A program made the translations under genes and the position numbers. DNA of 37,709 bases. Source: Syntrophorhabdales bacterium (GTDB lineage Bacteria > Desulfobacterota > Syntrophorhabdia > Syntrophorhabdales > Syntrophorhabdaceae). This document shows positions 28,277-37,488 of this stretch, piece after piece (the first letter of the stretch is position 1; every line of letters starts with the position of its first letter). The DNA lies in contig JAGPMK010000018.1 of assembly GCA_018052995.1 (NCBI GenBank), positions 1 through 37,709 on the forward strand, written 5' to 3'. The notes under the pieces were generated by a model. The model did no database searches and was not told the DNA's origin. It was given only the letters and a program-made list of their open reading frames with translations.

Positions 28277-29437
28277 ATGCCAAACATATTTTATATGGAT
28301 GAAAGCAGCGGTTTTTCAGCAAAATTAAAGGTAGTTGGTGTTGGTGGAGGTGGGTGTAATGCTTTAAATAATATGGTAGATGCCAATGTCAAGGGTGTTG
28401 AATTTATAGCTGTTAATACCGATATTAAATCGTTGAATACATGTAAGGCACCCGTTAAGATACAGATAGGAAATAAGCTCACGAGTGGGCTTGGGGCAGG
28501 AGCAGACCCTGAGATTGGAAAAAAGGCAGCCCTTGAGGATGTGGAGAAGATAAAAGAACATTTAAAAGGTGCCCACATGATATTTATTACATGCGGACTT
28601 GGAGGTGGTACAGGCACAGGGGCATCCCCTGTGATAGCTGAGGTCTCTAAGGAGCTCGGTTCCCTTACTGTAGCTATTGCCACAAAGCCCTTTGCCTTTG
28701 AGGGAAAAGACAGGATGAGACAGGCAGAACAGGGTGTAGCCCAACTCAAGACAAAGGTTGACTCCCTTATCACAATTCCAAACCAGCGTTTGTTTTCCAT
28801 AGGCGGCAAACACATTACAATTAAAGAGGCATTTTTGAAGGCAGATGAGGTCCTTCTGAATGCTGTCCAGAGTATATCAGACCTGATTATAGGTTCAGGC
28901 CACGTGGTTGTTGATTTTGCCGATGTAAAGACCATAATGAGTGAAAGGGGTATGGCGATAATGGGTATTGGTACTGCAACCGGTGAAAACAGGGCAAGAG
29001 AGGCAGCACAGAAGGCTATTTCAAGTCCTCTCCTCGAGGATATATCCATCCACGGTGCAAGGGGTGTCCTTATAAATGTCACAGGCGACACAAATATGAC
29101 CCTCCACGAGGTAAATGAGGCATCAACCCTTATCCAGGAACAGGCACATGTAGACGCAAAGATTATATGGGGTCTTGTATATGATGACAGCATGGATGGT
29201 GCCATGAGGATTACTGTCATTGCTACAGGTTTTGAGGAAAAGGCTGTGGTGGATGAGGAGCCTGTGATAGCACCTATAAAACATACAGGCAGGCTTTTCA
29301 AGGATTATGAAGAGCCACCTTTTATTAGAAGAAAGATCGCCATAGACTACAAGGAGATCAAATCGAAAAGTGACAACCTGGATATAGATGATGAGCGATA
29401 TGATGTGCCGACTTTTTTAAGAAAACAGGCGGATTAA
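28277..29437 (+). CDS. ftsZ: cell-division GTPase FtsZ (variant T7 loop)
   Basis: Tubulin-like GTPase that builds the Z-ring, 386 aa. GTP-binding GGGTGTG is at 109-115, with GVGGGGCNALNNM at 21-33. The C-terminal conserved peptide DVPTFLRKQ is present, so FtsA binding should be intact. The T7 synergy loop reads HVVVDFADVKTIM (209-221). The two catalytic aspartates D213 and D216 remain, but the Asn of the near-universal NxDxxD is Val211. AAGGAGGT (28261-28268) gives strong translation. It is the last gene of the dcw cluster; cas3 begins 60 nt later with no visible terminator. Confidence 0.98.
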   Translation: MPNIFYMDESSGFSAKLKVVGVGGGGCNALNNMVDANVKGVEFIAVNTDIKSLNTCKAPVKIQIGNKLTSGLGAGADPEIGKKAALEDVEKIKEHLKGAHMIFITCGLGGGTGTGASPVIAEVSKELGSLTVAIATKPFAFEGKDRMRQAEQGVAQLKTKVDSLITIPNQRLFSIGGKHITIKEAFLKADEVLLNAVQSISDLIIGSGHVVVDFADVKTIMSERGMAIMGIGTATGENRAREAAQKAISSPLLEDISIHGARGVLINVTGDTNMTLHEVNEASTLIQEQAHVDAKIIWGLVYDDSMDGAMRITVIATGFEEKAVVDEEPVIAPIKHTGRLFKDYEEPPFIRRKIAIDYKEIKSKSDNLDIDDERYDVPTFLRKQAD

Positions 29438-29497
29438 GGTGTTTATAGGGTTCTGCAAAGGTTTTATCTTTATGAGACATAGGTGTAAGGTCTTCAG

Positions 29498-31810
29498 GTG
29501 AAAACAGAATATTATGCTCACAGTGCCAATAAAGCCGCAAAAAAACATCCTATCAGAGACCATCTAACCTCTGTAGCTGAATTAATTAGTAGTTTTCTTT
29601 TTGATTCCCCCCTAATGGATGAAGCACGCCTGGCTGGATTATTTCACGATCTTGGTAAGTATGGCGACTTGTTTCAAGAAAGATTAATGGGTAAGGAAAA
29701 AGGAATTGATCACTGGTCTTCTGGTGCATGGATGGCATTACAGGACGAATATAGGGCAGTTGCAGCTGCCATGGCTATTGAGGGTCATCATATCGGTTTA
29801 CAAAATTTTAATTCTAATCATTTTAGAACCTTGAATCCAGAAAAACTAGTATCCAACCACCCGCTCCAACTACGTTTAAGTGAAAAGGACATAAATATTT
29901 TAAAAATGCGGTTCATGAATGACGGTATAAATCCAATAATCACCAACAGGTTATTTGGTAACGAAATTAAAGGCTCGATAGGATCAATGCTCGATATACG
30001 CATGATTTTTTCTGCCCTGGTTGATGCTGATTTTCTTGATACAGAGGCGCATTTTAACGGCACTGCAGGGGGAAAGCAATATCGTCAACAAGGCCCTGCC
30101 TTGCAAGCCGAACGTGCCCTAAAGATATTAAATGACCATATCAATCAATTGCAGCTTAAAACTCAGGCTGCGTCAGAGGTCAAAAAAGTCAGGTCTATAC
30201 TTATGAATACCTGTCATCATTCAGCATATACAAGAGGGAATCTGTTCACCCTTACCGCCCCCACAGGAAGTGGAAAAACCCTGGCGATGCTTTTATTCGC
30301 GTTTAGTTATGCTGCAGTTCATAGACACAAAAGGGTTATAATGGTGCTTCCCTATCTTTCTATTATAGAGCAAACTGCATCTGTTTACCGTGAGATTTTT
30401 GAACCCTATTTAGGCCAGAACTATGTTCTGGAGCATCATTCTCTTGCGGGTGTTGGTGTTGAAAAGAATAAATCGGACAGCGATGGACATATGGGTGAAA
30501 TTGAGGCAGCAGAACGACAGAGACGCCTTCTCTCTGAAAACTGGGATGCCCCTGTTATTATTACAACGAGCGTCCAGATGCTCGAGTCGCTTTTTTCAAA
30601 CAGGCCATCAGCTTGCAGGAAGCTACATCGTTTAAGAAATGCTGTGATTGTATTCGATGAAGTGCAGACTCTACCAGTAAATCTTGTTCTGCCTACCCTT
30701 GCAGCACTATCACACCTTGCACATAACCACAATAGCATAGTTATGTTTGCCACCGCGACCCAGCCAGCCTTTGAACATCTTCACAAACATATAAGATCCT
30801 ATTCAATGCATGGATGGCAACCAAAAGAGATTGTCCAGGATTCACAGGGCTTATTTAAGATTATGAAAAGGGTAGATTTTTTATGGGACAGGCCAGATAA
30901 AAGAACAAAATGGCAGGAATTAGCAATTCGTTTAAATAGTCACACCCAGGTATTATGTATACTTAACATTAAACGTCACGCAAGGCTTCTTTGGGATAAG
31001 GTAGGAGACGATGCATTTCATCTTTCAACAAATATGTGCCCTGCCCATAGACAGGATGTGCTTAAATACGTGTCCAGTCTTTTAAAAAGTAAAAACCCTG
31101 TAAAATTGATAGCCACACAATGTATAGAGGCAGGCGTAGATATCGATTTTCCGGTTGTTTATCGTGCATATGCACCCCTTGATGCAATTATACAGGCAGC
31201 AGGAAGATGCAACCGAGAAGGGCGTCTCGATGGTTTTGGCAAGGTTTTTGTATTTCAACCATTCATTGAGGATAATGAAACAGAATATCCTGACGGTGCC
31301 TACAGACAGGCTGCACAAATAACAAAGGCGCTTGTGGAAAGATATGGTTGCGAAGATATGCGCCTGGATGACCCTGGGTTTATTGCGGGGTATTATCGTG
31401 AACTATACGACATAAGTAGGCCAGAGACTATGGAAAAAACGAACAAGATAAATGAATATATTAAAGCGGGGAGTTTCCCTGACATAGCAAAGGAATATAG
31501 ACTTATTAAACAAGATGCCATAAACATTGTTGTTCCTTATGGTGAGCGTATAAGTGAATTTGAATTGCTTCTTGACGAGGCAAACAAGATTGGTTTAACT
31601 GCGGAATGGATAAAACGTGCCCGCCCGCTAACTGTAAGTGTTTATAGACCAAAATATAATGATATCATCTGGGAATCCCTCGTTCCAGTCAAAATTGCTG
31701 TACGCAAAGATAGAGAAAATAACGAATGGTTTATCTATATTAAAAAGGAGGATTACCATCCTATGTTAGGGCTGATCCCCTCTGATTCGCCGAACATCTG
31801 GATTGCATAA
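29498..31810 (+). CDS. cas3: CRISPR nuclease/helicase Cas3 (type I-C)
   Basis: Effector that unwinds and degrades target DNA once Cascade has bound, 770 aa. The N-terminal HD nuclease has H22 (IRDHLTS), H50-D51 (LFHDLGKYGD), H72 and H97-H98 (EGHHIG). The SF2 helicase has Walker A TAPTGSGKT (253-261), DEVQ at 387-390, the ATAT motif at 418-421, and QAAGRCNREGR at 566-576. All key residues are present. The start is GTG 29498, with AAGG at 29487-29490. It is the first gene of the cas operon, 60 nt after ftsZ. CGT/CGC arginine codons are common here, unlike in the dcw genes. Confidence 0.97.
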   Translation: MKTEYYAHSANKAAKKHPIRDHLTSVAELISSFLFDSPLMDEARLAGLFHDLGKYGDLFQERLMGKEKGIDHWSSGAWMALQDEYRAVAAAMAIEGHHIGLQNFNSNHFRTLNPEKLVSNHPLQLRLSEKDINILKMRFMNDGINPIITNRLFGNEIKGSIGSMLDIRMIFSALVDADFLDTEAHFNGTAGGKQYRQQGPALQAERALKILNDHINQLQLKTQAASEVKKVRSILMNTCHHSAYTRGNLFTLTAPTGSGKTLAMLLFAFSYAAVHRHKRVIMVLPYLSIIEQTASVYREIFEPYLGQNYVLEHHSLAGVGVEKNKSDSDGHMGEIEAAERQRRLLSENWDAPVIITTSVQMLESLFSNRPSACRKLHRLRNAVIVFDEVQTLPVNLVLPTLAALSHLAHNHNSIVMFATATQPAFEHLHKHIRSYSMHGWQPKEIVQDSQGLFKIMKRVDFLWDRPDKRTKWQELAIRLNSHTQVLCILNIKRHARLLWDKVGDDAFHLSTNMCPAHRQDVLKYVSSLLKSKNPVKLIATQCIEAGVDIDFPVVYRAYAPLDAIIQAAGRCNREGRLDGFGKVFVFQPFIEDNETEYPDGAYRQAAQITKALVERYGCEDMRLDDPGFIAGYYRELYDISRPETMEKTNKINEYIKAGSFPDIAKEYRLIKQDAINIVVPYGERISEFELLLDEANKIGLTAEWIKRARPLTVSVYRPKYNDIIWESLVPVKIAVRKDRENNEWFIYIKKEDYHPMLGLIPSDSPNIWIA

Positions 31811-31826
31811 AAAAAGGAGGTAAGGT

Positions 31827-32564
31827 ATGCGTGGTAAAACCCATTGTCTTGAGGTATGGGGTAATTTTGCCTGTTTTACCCGACCGGAAATGAAGGTTGA
31901 GCGTTTCAGCTATCCTGTTATTACGCCATCTGCCGCACGGGGCATTTTCGACGCTATCTATTGGAAAAGATCGTATGATTTTTACTGGCAGATTGAGAAG
32001 GTGGAAATCCTTAAACAGCCACAATATATCGCCCTTAGGAGAAACGAGGTCAAAGATAAGGCACCAGGCGAGAAGACTATTATGCGATGGATGGAGGGAA
32101 AATCAGAAATAGAGCCTCTCTGGGCGGATGGTGATAGGGTTCTGCTCGCCACCGATCAAAAAGGTAGGACGCAGAGACAGACAATGGCGCTGAAAGATGT
32201 CCACTACCGTATTTATGCCCATATTTGTTTTCGTAATCCTGTCTCAAGCCCGGCAACCTTTGATGCACAATTTGAGAGGCATGCGAGCCACGGAAAGTGT
32301 TTTTATCAGCCCTATTTTGGATGCAGGGAGTTCCCAGCATATTTTAAGTTGGTTCAGGAGGGAGATGGACTTATTCCTCCTATTAGCTTGAATCGTGAAC
32401 TCGGATGGATGGTTTACGATGTATTTGACCTAAAGATGGCAAACGATGAAGACGCTCTCCCGTATATCAGCATCTTTTTTGCACATATATCCAATGGCGT
32501 CATGAATGTCCCTGAATATAATGATCCAGAGGTCAAAAAACCAAAAGAGGTGCCCCATGCTTGA
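31827..32564 (+). CDS. cas5c: Cas5c pre-crRNA endonuclease / Cascade subunit
   Basis: Type I-C Cas5 (Cas5d/Csd1-operon type), 245 aa. In this subtype Cas5 replaces Cas6, cutting the repeat RNA and holding the 5' handle. It opens HCLEVWGNFACFTRPEMKVE and includes SAARGIFDAIYWK (about 38-50), both typical. The strong AAAAGGAGGT site precedes ATG 31827. It overlaps cas8c by eight bases. No cas6 gene is present, as expected. Confidence 0.94.
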   Translation: MRGKTHCLEVWGNFACFTRPEMKVERFSYPVITPSAARGIFDAIYWKRSYDFYWQIEKVEILKQPQYIALRRNEVKDKAPGEKTIMRWMEGKSEIEPLWADGDRVLLATDQKGRTQRQTMALKDVHYRIYAHICFRNPVSSPATFDAQFERHASHGKCFYQPYFGCREFPAYFKLVQEGDGLIPPISLNRELGWMVYDVFDLKMANDEDALPYISIFFAHISNGVMNVPEYNDPEVKKPKEVPHA

Positions 32565-34320
32565 TGCTCTCTTGAAAAAGGCAGGAATAACCAAACCTGG
32601 GTTTTCCAGAAAAAGGGTCAAATGGTTTATATCCTTCTCGAGCAATGGAAGATATACAGGCGTTATCCCTTCAACAGAAAAAGCAGGTTCAGAATACAAT
32701 TTTTGTCCTAACCTAAGCCAGCCAGAAATGGTGGGAGGTAAGGAGATGCGTTCGCAGTTTCTTATAGATTCTTTGCAGACAGTCACCCTTTATCTAAAGG
32801 ATAATATTTCTAAAGATGACAGAGAAAGATACGAGAAAAAACACAATTATTTTTGTAAGTTACTTTCCGATGTCTCAGCTGTTATACCTTCTATAGTTGT
32901 TGCATCCCAGGGACTATCCAGTGAGGATGTTCTTGAAAGAATCCGTTCAGATTTAAAGCAGCTTAAGGCAAAGGGCACTGACAATGCCACAGTAATGGTA
33001 GATAACATAGTCTTTCTTGAACGGGATGAATGGCACAAATGGTGGTGCACATTCCGTAAAAGTCTGCCTAAATCCCCAGTATCTGATAGAAAGATGGTAT
33101 GTCTCGCAACAGGTGAAATTGTCACGCCAGTCTCAACACAACCAAAGATAAAGGGGCTGGCGGGTGTAGGGGGATTGAGCACTGGTGATGTCCTTGCTGG
33201 TTTTGATAAAGAGGCATTTCAGTCCTATGGATTAGAACAGGCAGAAAATGCAGCCATGTCTGAGGAGGCTGCCACAGCTTATGCTGAAACCTTAAGTTAT
33301 TTAATAGAAAAAAAGGGTGTAAGATTCGGAAAAAATGCCCTGATTACCTACTGGTTTATAGAGGCGGTTCCTGAACAGGATGACCCATTGTCATGGCTTA
33401 TTGAACCGGCAGAACAAACCGAGGCAGATGCAGAGTTAAAGGCACACAGGCTTTTAAATTCCATAAGAGAAGGAAGGCGTTCAGATCTTGCAAATAACCG
33501 CTATACAGCATTGATGCTTTCTGGGGCTGCTGGTAGAGTAATGATAAGAGAGATTATGGAGGGCTCTTTTGAGGACCTAGTTATAAATATCAATAAATGG
33601 TTTAATGATCTGGCGATAGTTGCCCGAGATGGCACTAAATTAATAAAACAGCCTAAATTTTTTTCATTGGTAAATGCAATCGAGTTTTTATCAAAAGATG
33701 GCAGGATATTACGTAACATTGATGATGTGCCTGCTTCATTGATAGGTGATCTGTGGAGATCGGCTATTGCCGCAGGGCCTATCCCTTTATCAGCGGTGAG
33801 CAGGGCTATTATCCGCATCAGATCAGATATGGTATCTGATTCACCGCTTCTGGAAACCCGTTTTTCACTCATAAAATCTTATCTTATAAGGAAAGGAGAT
33901 GACGATATGAAACCTTATTTAAATCCCGAACACCCCCATCCTGCATATCAGTGTGGAAGATTACTTGCAGTGCTTGCAAGGTTGCAGAGGGCTGCCCTTG
34001 GAGATGTGGGGGCAGGGGTAGTGCAACGTTACTACACAGCAGCAAGCCAAACCCCTGGTCTTATCCTGGGAAGGCTTATGGCAAACGCTAAAAATCACCT
34101 TGGAAAGCTGGAAAAGGGTCTGGCATACTGGTATGAAGACAGGCTTGCCGAGATATGTGGACATATTAAGGATGCTGTTCCAAAAATATTGACCCTGGAA
34201 GAGCAGACTTTGTTTGCCCTTGGTTATTATCAGCAAATTGCCTACCTTAATGTTGGTAAAGAAGAAAAACAAGATACAGCAATAGATAATATTAACAAAG
34301 AAAAGGAGAAAGCCATATGA
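32557..34320 (+). CDS. cas8c: Cas8c large subunit of type I-C Cascade
   Basis: Large subunit (Csd1) that recognises the PAM and opens the target, 587 aa. The start ATG 32557 is chosen over an upstream in-frame ATG because AAAGAGGTG (32543-32551) lies just ahead and the overlap with cas5c is then eight bases. N-terminal [15 protein letters not shown] and central [11 protein letters not shown] are visible. The last 137 codons are also read separately as Cas11c (see that entry). The stop overlaps the cas7c start (ATGA). Confidence 0.93.
   Translation: MLDALLKKAGITKPGFSRKRVKWFISFSSNGRYTGVIPSTEKAGSEYNFCPNLSQPEMVGGKEMRSQFLIDSLQTVTLYLKDNISKDDRERYEKKHNYFCKLLSDVSAVIPSIVVASQGLSSEDVLERIRSDLKQLKAKGTDNATVMVDNIVFLERDEWHKWWCTFRKSLPKSPVSDRKMVCLATGEIVTPVSTQPKIKGLAGVGGLSTGDVLAGFDKEAFQSYGLEQAENAAMSEEAATAYAETLSYLIEKKGVRFGKNALITYWFIEAVPEQDDPLSWLIEPAEQTEADAELKAHRLLNSIREGRRSDLANNRYTALMLSGAAGRVMIREIMEGSFEDLVININKWFNDLAIVARDGTKLIKQPKFFSLVNAIEFLSKDGRILRNIDDVPASLIGDLWRSAIAAGPIPLSAVSRAIIRIRSDMVSDSPLLETRFSLIKSYLIRKGDDDMKPYLNPEHPHPAYQCGRLLAVLARLQRAALGDVGAGVVQRYYTAASQTPGLILGRLMANAKNHLGKLEKGLAYWYEDRLAEICGHIKDAVPKILTLEEQTLFALGYYQQIAYLNVGKEEKQDTAIDNINKEKEKAI
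33892..33900 (+). promoter_or_regulatory. internal ribosome-binding site for cas11c
   Basis: AAAGGAGAT within cas8c, with its GGAG core eight bases before ATG 33907. It is as strong as the sites ahead of groEL and cas5c, although it lies inside a coding region. Its position matches the known internal initiation that makes the small subunit in type I-C systems. Confidence 0.8.
33907..34320 (+). CDS. cas11c: Cas11c small subunit, internal translation product of cas8c
   Basis: A 137-aa in-frame product from ATG 33907 to the cas8c stop. It begins [20 protein letters not shown] and continues with helical segments typical of type I-C small subunits ([49 protein letters not shown]). Independent translation of Cas11 from cas8c is established for type I-C; here the internal ribosome site and start make the same arrangement very likely. 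The small subunit forms the belly of Cascade and stabilises the R-loop. The lysine/glutamate-rich tail after GYYQQ is a little longer than expected. Confidence 0.8.
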   Translation: MKPYLNPEHPHPAYQCGRLLAVLARLQRAALGDVGAGVVQRYYTAASQTPGLILGRLMANAKNHLGKLEKGLAYWYEDRLAEICGHIKDAVPKILTLEEQTLFALGYYQQIAYLNVGKEEKQDTAIDNINKEKEKAI

Positions 34321-35321
34321 GCATTCAGAATCGTTATGAATTTCTTTTTTTGTTTGATTGTGAGAACGGGAACCCCAACGGTGACCCGGACGCAGGAAAT
34401 GCGCCAAGGATAGATCCAGAGGATATGAGGGGACTCGTCTCCGATGTTGCGCTGAAACGGCGTATTCGCAATTATGTTCAGATTGCCAGAGGCAACAAGC
34501 CCCCATTCGCAATCTTTATTGAACATGCAACAAACCTTAATAGGCCCATCGTGGAGGCGCATGAGAAGACAGGGGGCGTGCCTGAAAAAGGCGCTTCAAA
34601 GGAAAAAGTGAAACGGGCACGTGATTGGATGTGCAAGACCTTCTATGATGTTCGCACATTTGGTGCAGTAATGAGCACAGGACCTAACGCAGGGCAGGTG
34701 AGAGGCCCTGTTCAGTTATCTTTTGCTCGTTCCCTTGACCCTGTTCTACCTCTTGATATTTCTATTACCCGTATGGCAGTGACAGAGGATATAGCAAAGG
34801 CTAAGACATCAGAAGATTACAAAAAATGGGAGGATGAGCAGGATGAGGACAAACTTCGCACAATGGGGAGAAAAAATCTTATCCCTTACGGGCTATATGT
34901 TGCAAAGGGATTTATTAGCGCCAATCTTGCTGATGAAAAAAACGGGACAGGTTTTTCTGAAGATGACCTTTCTGTGCTATGGGAAGCCCTTGCAAATATG
35001 TATGACCACGACAGGTCAGCGAGTAAAGGCTATATGTCTTGCAGGGGGCTTTATGTATTCAAACATGTAGGCACAGATACCAATCCTGAACAGAGGGCAC
35101 GTCAGGCAAAACTCGGTTGCGCACCAGCACAGGCATTGCTTGATATTGGGAAGGTTATTGATATTAGAAAAGATGAAGAATTAATGCGTCAGGATAATGT
35201 TACAGTGCCAAGAAGGTTTGAACATTATAAAATATCTATTAAAAAAGATAATATTCCAAAGGGCATTGAATTATTGGTTTGGGATGATTTAGAAAGAACA
35301 TTAAAACCATACAATAATTGA
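34317..35321 (+). CDS. cas7c: Cas7c backbone subunit of type I-C Cascade
   Basis: RAMP-fold backbone protein (Csd2 family), 334 aa, several copies of which coat the crRNA spacer. The opening [20 protein letters not shown] (about 6-25) is diagnostic, followed by [20 protein letters not shown] and [16 protein letters not shown]. It overlaps cas8c by four bases. A 117-nt gap to cas4 follows. Confidence 0.97.
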   Translation: MSIQNRYEFLFLFDCENGNPNGDPDAGNAPRIDPEDMRGLVSDVALKRRIRNYVQIARGNKPPFAIFIEHATNLNRPIVEAHEKTGGVPEKGASKEKVKRARDWMCKTFYDVRTFGAVMSTGPNAGQVRGPVQLSFARSLDPVLPLDISITRMAVTEDIAKAKTSEDYKKWEDEQDEDKLRTMGRKNLIPYGLYVAKGFISANLADEKNGTGFSEDDLSVLWEALANMYDHDRSASKGYMSCRGLYVFKHVGTDTNPEQRARQAKLGCAPAQALLDIGKVIDIRKDEELMRQDNVTVPRRFEHYKISIKKDNIPKGIELLVWDDLERTLKPYNN

Positions 35322-35438
35322 GGCTGATTCTTAAAGTTTATCACGGGGTTGAGCAAATAACATATCTTCATCTTGGAGGATTATCGAGCAATAGAACCGT
35401 GAATCCAATGGTTATATGGTTTATTAGAAAACAGAACA

Positions 35439-36074
35439 ATGGACTTTGGCGAAGATGATCTAATCATGATTTCCGCTTTGAGTCAGTATTCATACTGTCC
35501 TCGGCGATGTGCGCTAATCCATATTGAACAGATATGGGAAGAAAACCTATTTACTGCCGAAGGCCGTGTCATGCACGAGCGCGTCCACGAGGAAGGAGAC
35601 GAATTACGGGGCAACATAAAGATTGCAAGAGGTGTCCCCTTGCGTTCCTTGCGTCTTGGTTTAGTTGGTGTGGCTGATGTGGTTGAATTCCATTGTATTG
35701 ATGAAGATCTATGGCAACCCTTTCCTGTTGAGTATAAAAGGGGTAAGCCTAAGCCCGATAATTGTGATATGGTTCAGTTGTGCGCCCAGGCAATGTGTCT
35801 TGAAGAGATGCTCAACATTACAATCCCCGAAGGTGCGTTATTTTACGGTAGAACGAGAAGGAGAGCCAATATTATTTTCGACGAAACACTAAGAAAAGAA
35901 ACAGAAGAGGTTACACAGGAAGCTCGTGAATTAATAAAGTCAGGGGTAACCCCGCCACCTATTTATGCAAAACGTTGTGAAAGTTGTTCGATCATTGGAG
36001 AATGTATGCCAAAAACCATTGGAAATCAGCCATCGGTAAAAAGGTATTTAAAAAAAATAGCAGAGACAATATGA
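35439..36074 (+). CDS. cas4: Cas4 exonuclease of the adaptation module
   Basis: RecB-fold iron-sulfur nuclease, 211 aa, that trims prespacers and helps choose PAM-adjacent ones together with Cas1-Cas2. Fe-S cysteines: C20 in YSYCPRRCALIHIE, and the C-terminal CESCSIIGEC cluster (about 187-196). The RecB core VGVADVVEF, with FPVEYKRGKPK and DMVQLCAQA, is intact. The ATG at 35439 gives the usual start; no good ribosome site is seen and the frame is closed 36 nt upstream. It overlaps cas1 by four bases. Confidence 0.95.
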   Translation: MDFGEDDLIMISALSQYSYCPRRCALIHIEQIWEENLFTAEGRVMHERVHEEGDELRGNIKIARGVPLRSLRLGLVGVADVVEFHCIDEDLWQPFPVEYKRGKPKPDNCDMVQLCAQAMCLEEMLNITIPEGALFYGRTRRRANIIFDETLRKETEEVTQEARELIKSGVTPPPIYAKRCESCSIIGECMPKTIGNQPSVKRYLKKIAETI

Positions 36075-37102
36075 AAAAACATCTTAATACCCTTTATGTG
36101 ACCACCCAGGGTGCCTACCTCTCAAAAGATGGTGAGACAGTAGTTGTTAGGGTTGAGGGCGCTATCAGGCTGCAGATTCCCATCCATACAATAAAGGGCA
36201 TCGTTTGTTTTGGAAATGTCTCATGTAGTCCCTATCTCATGGGTTTTTGTGCAGAAAATAATGTGGCTATAAGTTTTCTCACCGAGTATGGCAGATTTCT
36301 TGCGAAGGTGCAGGGGCCTGTTTCAGGCAATGTGCTTTTGAGGAGGGAACAGTATCGTTGTGCAGATGATCAGAAATTTTCAGCAGATGTTGCAAAATCT
36401 TTTTTATTTGGGAAGATTGCCAATTGCAGGGCTGTACTCCGGCGCGCGTTAAGGGATCATGGAGATAAAATTAATACCCAGGAAGTCGGAAGTGTTGCAG
36501 CAAGACTCAAACATCAGCTTGATTTTTTTGAAAAAGACCTCCCGCTTGATATCTTGCGGGGTATAGAAGGTGATTCAGCACATAGCTATTTTACCGTGTT
36601 CGACCACTTGATAGTTGCTCAGAAGGATACATTTCAGTTTCACGAAAGAAGCAGAAGACCTCCTCTTGACAATGTCAACTGTCTTTTATCCTTTATATAT
36701 ACCCTTCTTATGCATGATGTTAGATCAGCGATAGAAACAGTAGGGCTTGACCCTGCTGTTGGATTTCTCCATAGGGATAGACCTGGCAGACCAGGGCTTG
36801 CCCTTGACATGATGGAGGAGTTCAGACCTTATATTGCTGATAGATTAGCTCTTTCCCTTATAAATCTGCAACAGGTGCAGAGCAAAGGTTTCAGAAAAAC
36901 AGATTCAGGCGCAGTCATTATGGAAGATGAAACAAGAAAAAAGGTTCTTGTGGCATACCAGGAGAGAAAGCAGGAGGAGATTACCCATCCGTTTCTAGGA
37001 GAGAAGGTTATGATTGGGATTTTATTTCATATCCAAGCACTATTGTTGGCAAGGTTTTTAAGGCGGGAACTGGATGGATACCCTCCTTTTATATGGAAAT
37101 GA
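36071..37102 (+). CDS. cas1: Cas1 integrase
   Basis: Spacer integrase, 343 aa from ATG 36071 (overlapping the cas4 stop); a longer in-frame start exists but would run through cas4. The metal-binding active site is visible: E166 in LRGIEGDSAHSYF, H234 in GFLHRDRPGRPGLALD, and D246 (with E249/E250) in LALDMMEEFRP. The product acts as Cas1-Cas2 with Cas4 at the leader-repeat junction. A 95-nt gap to cas2 follows, containing a small inverted repeat CGACAT/ATGTCG (37141-37156). Confidence 0.97.
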   Translation: MKKHLNTLYVTTQGAYLSKDGETVVVRVEGAIRLQIPIHTIKGIVCFGNVSCSPYLMGFCAENNVAISFLTEYGRFLAKVQGPVSGNVLLRREQYRCADDQKFSADVAKSFLFGKIANCRAVLRRALRDHGDKINTQEVGSVAARLKHQLDFFEKDLPLDILRGIEGDSAHSYFTVFDHLIVAQKDTFQFHERSRRPPLDNVNCLLSFIYTLLMHDVRSAIETVGLDPAVGFLHRDRPGRPGLALDMMEEFRPYIADRLALSLINLQQVQSKGFRKTDSGAVIMEDETRKKVLVAYQERKQEEITHPFLGEKVMIGILFHIQALLLARFLRRELDGYPPFIWK

Positions 37103-37197
37103 TAATAATGGTGAAATAGTTGATGGTGAATGGTAGGATACGACATCCATATGTCGGCAGCCGTATGTTTTATACTATGTTAGGGAGATAAGATAAC

Positions 37198-37488
37198 ATG
37201 TTTGTCCTTATAAGCTATGATGTATCAACGAAGGACCAAGAGGGGGATAAACGATTAAGGAGAGTTGCCAGGGCATGCAAAGATTATGGACAGAGGGTTC
37301 AATATTCTGTTTTTGAGTGTATTATTGACCCTGGACAGTGGGCTTTTTTAAAACAGCGGCTTGTAAACGAGATAGACAAAGAAAAAGATAGCCTGCGTTT
37401 TTATTATCTCGGATCTAATTGGAGAAGACGAGTTGAGCATATAGGGGCAAAAGAAGGCATAGATCAGGAAGGTCCATTGATAGCATAA
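37198..37488 (+). CDS. cas2: Cas2 adaptation protein
   Basis: A 96-aa ferredoxin-fold dimer that bridges the two Cas1 dimers during spacer integration. It opens MFVLISYDVSTKDQEGDKRL and ends GAKEGIDQEGPLIA, typical of type I-C Cas2. AGGGAG (37182-37187) precedes the ATG. It is the last cas gene, 189 nt before the first repeat. Confidence 0.97.
   Translation: MFVLISYDVSTKDQEGDKRLRRVARACKDYGQRVQYSVFECIIDPGQWAFLKQRLVNEIDKEKDSLRFYYLGSNWRRRVEHIGAKEGIDQEGPLIA

Noticed and set aside
35984-36070. N-terminal extension of Cas1 from an upstream in-frame ATG
   Set aside because: It would lie wholly within the cas4 coding end; ATG 36071 gives the standard Cas1 N-terminus and an ATGA overlap.
37123-37191. 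22-codon ORF and CGACAT/ATGTCG hairpin between cas1 and cas2
   Set aside because: No ribosome site and very short; a 6-bp stem of this kind occurs several times by chance in 37 kb.
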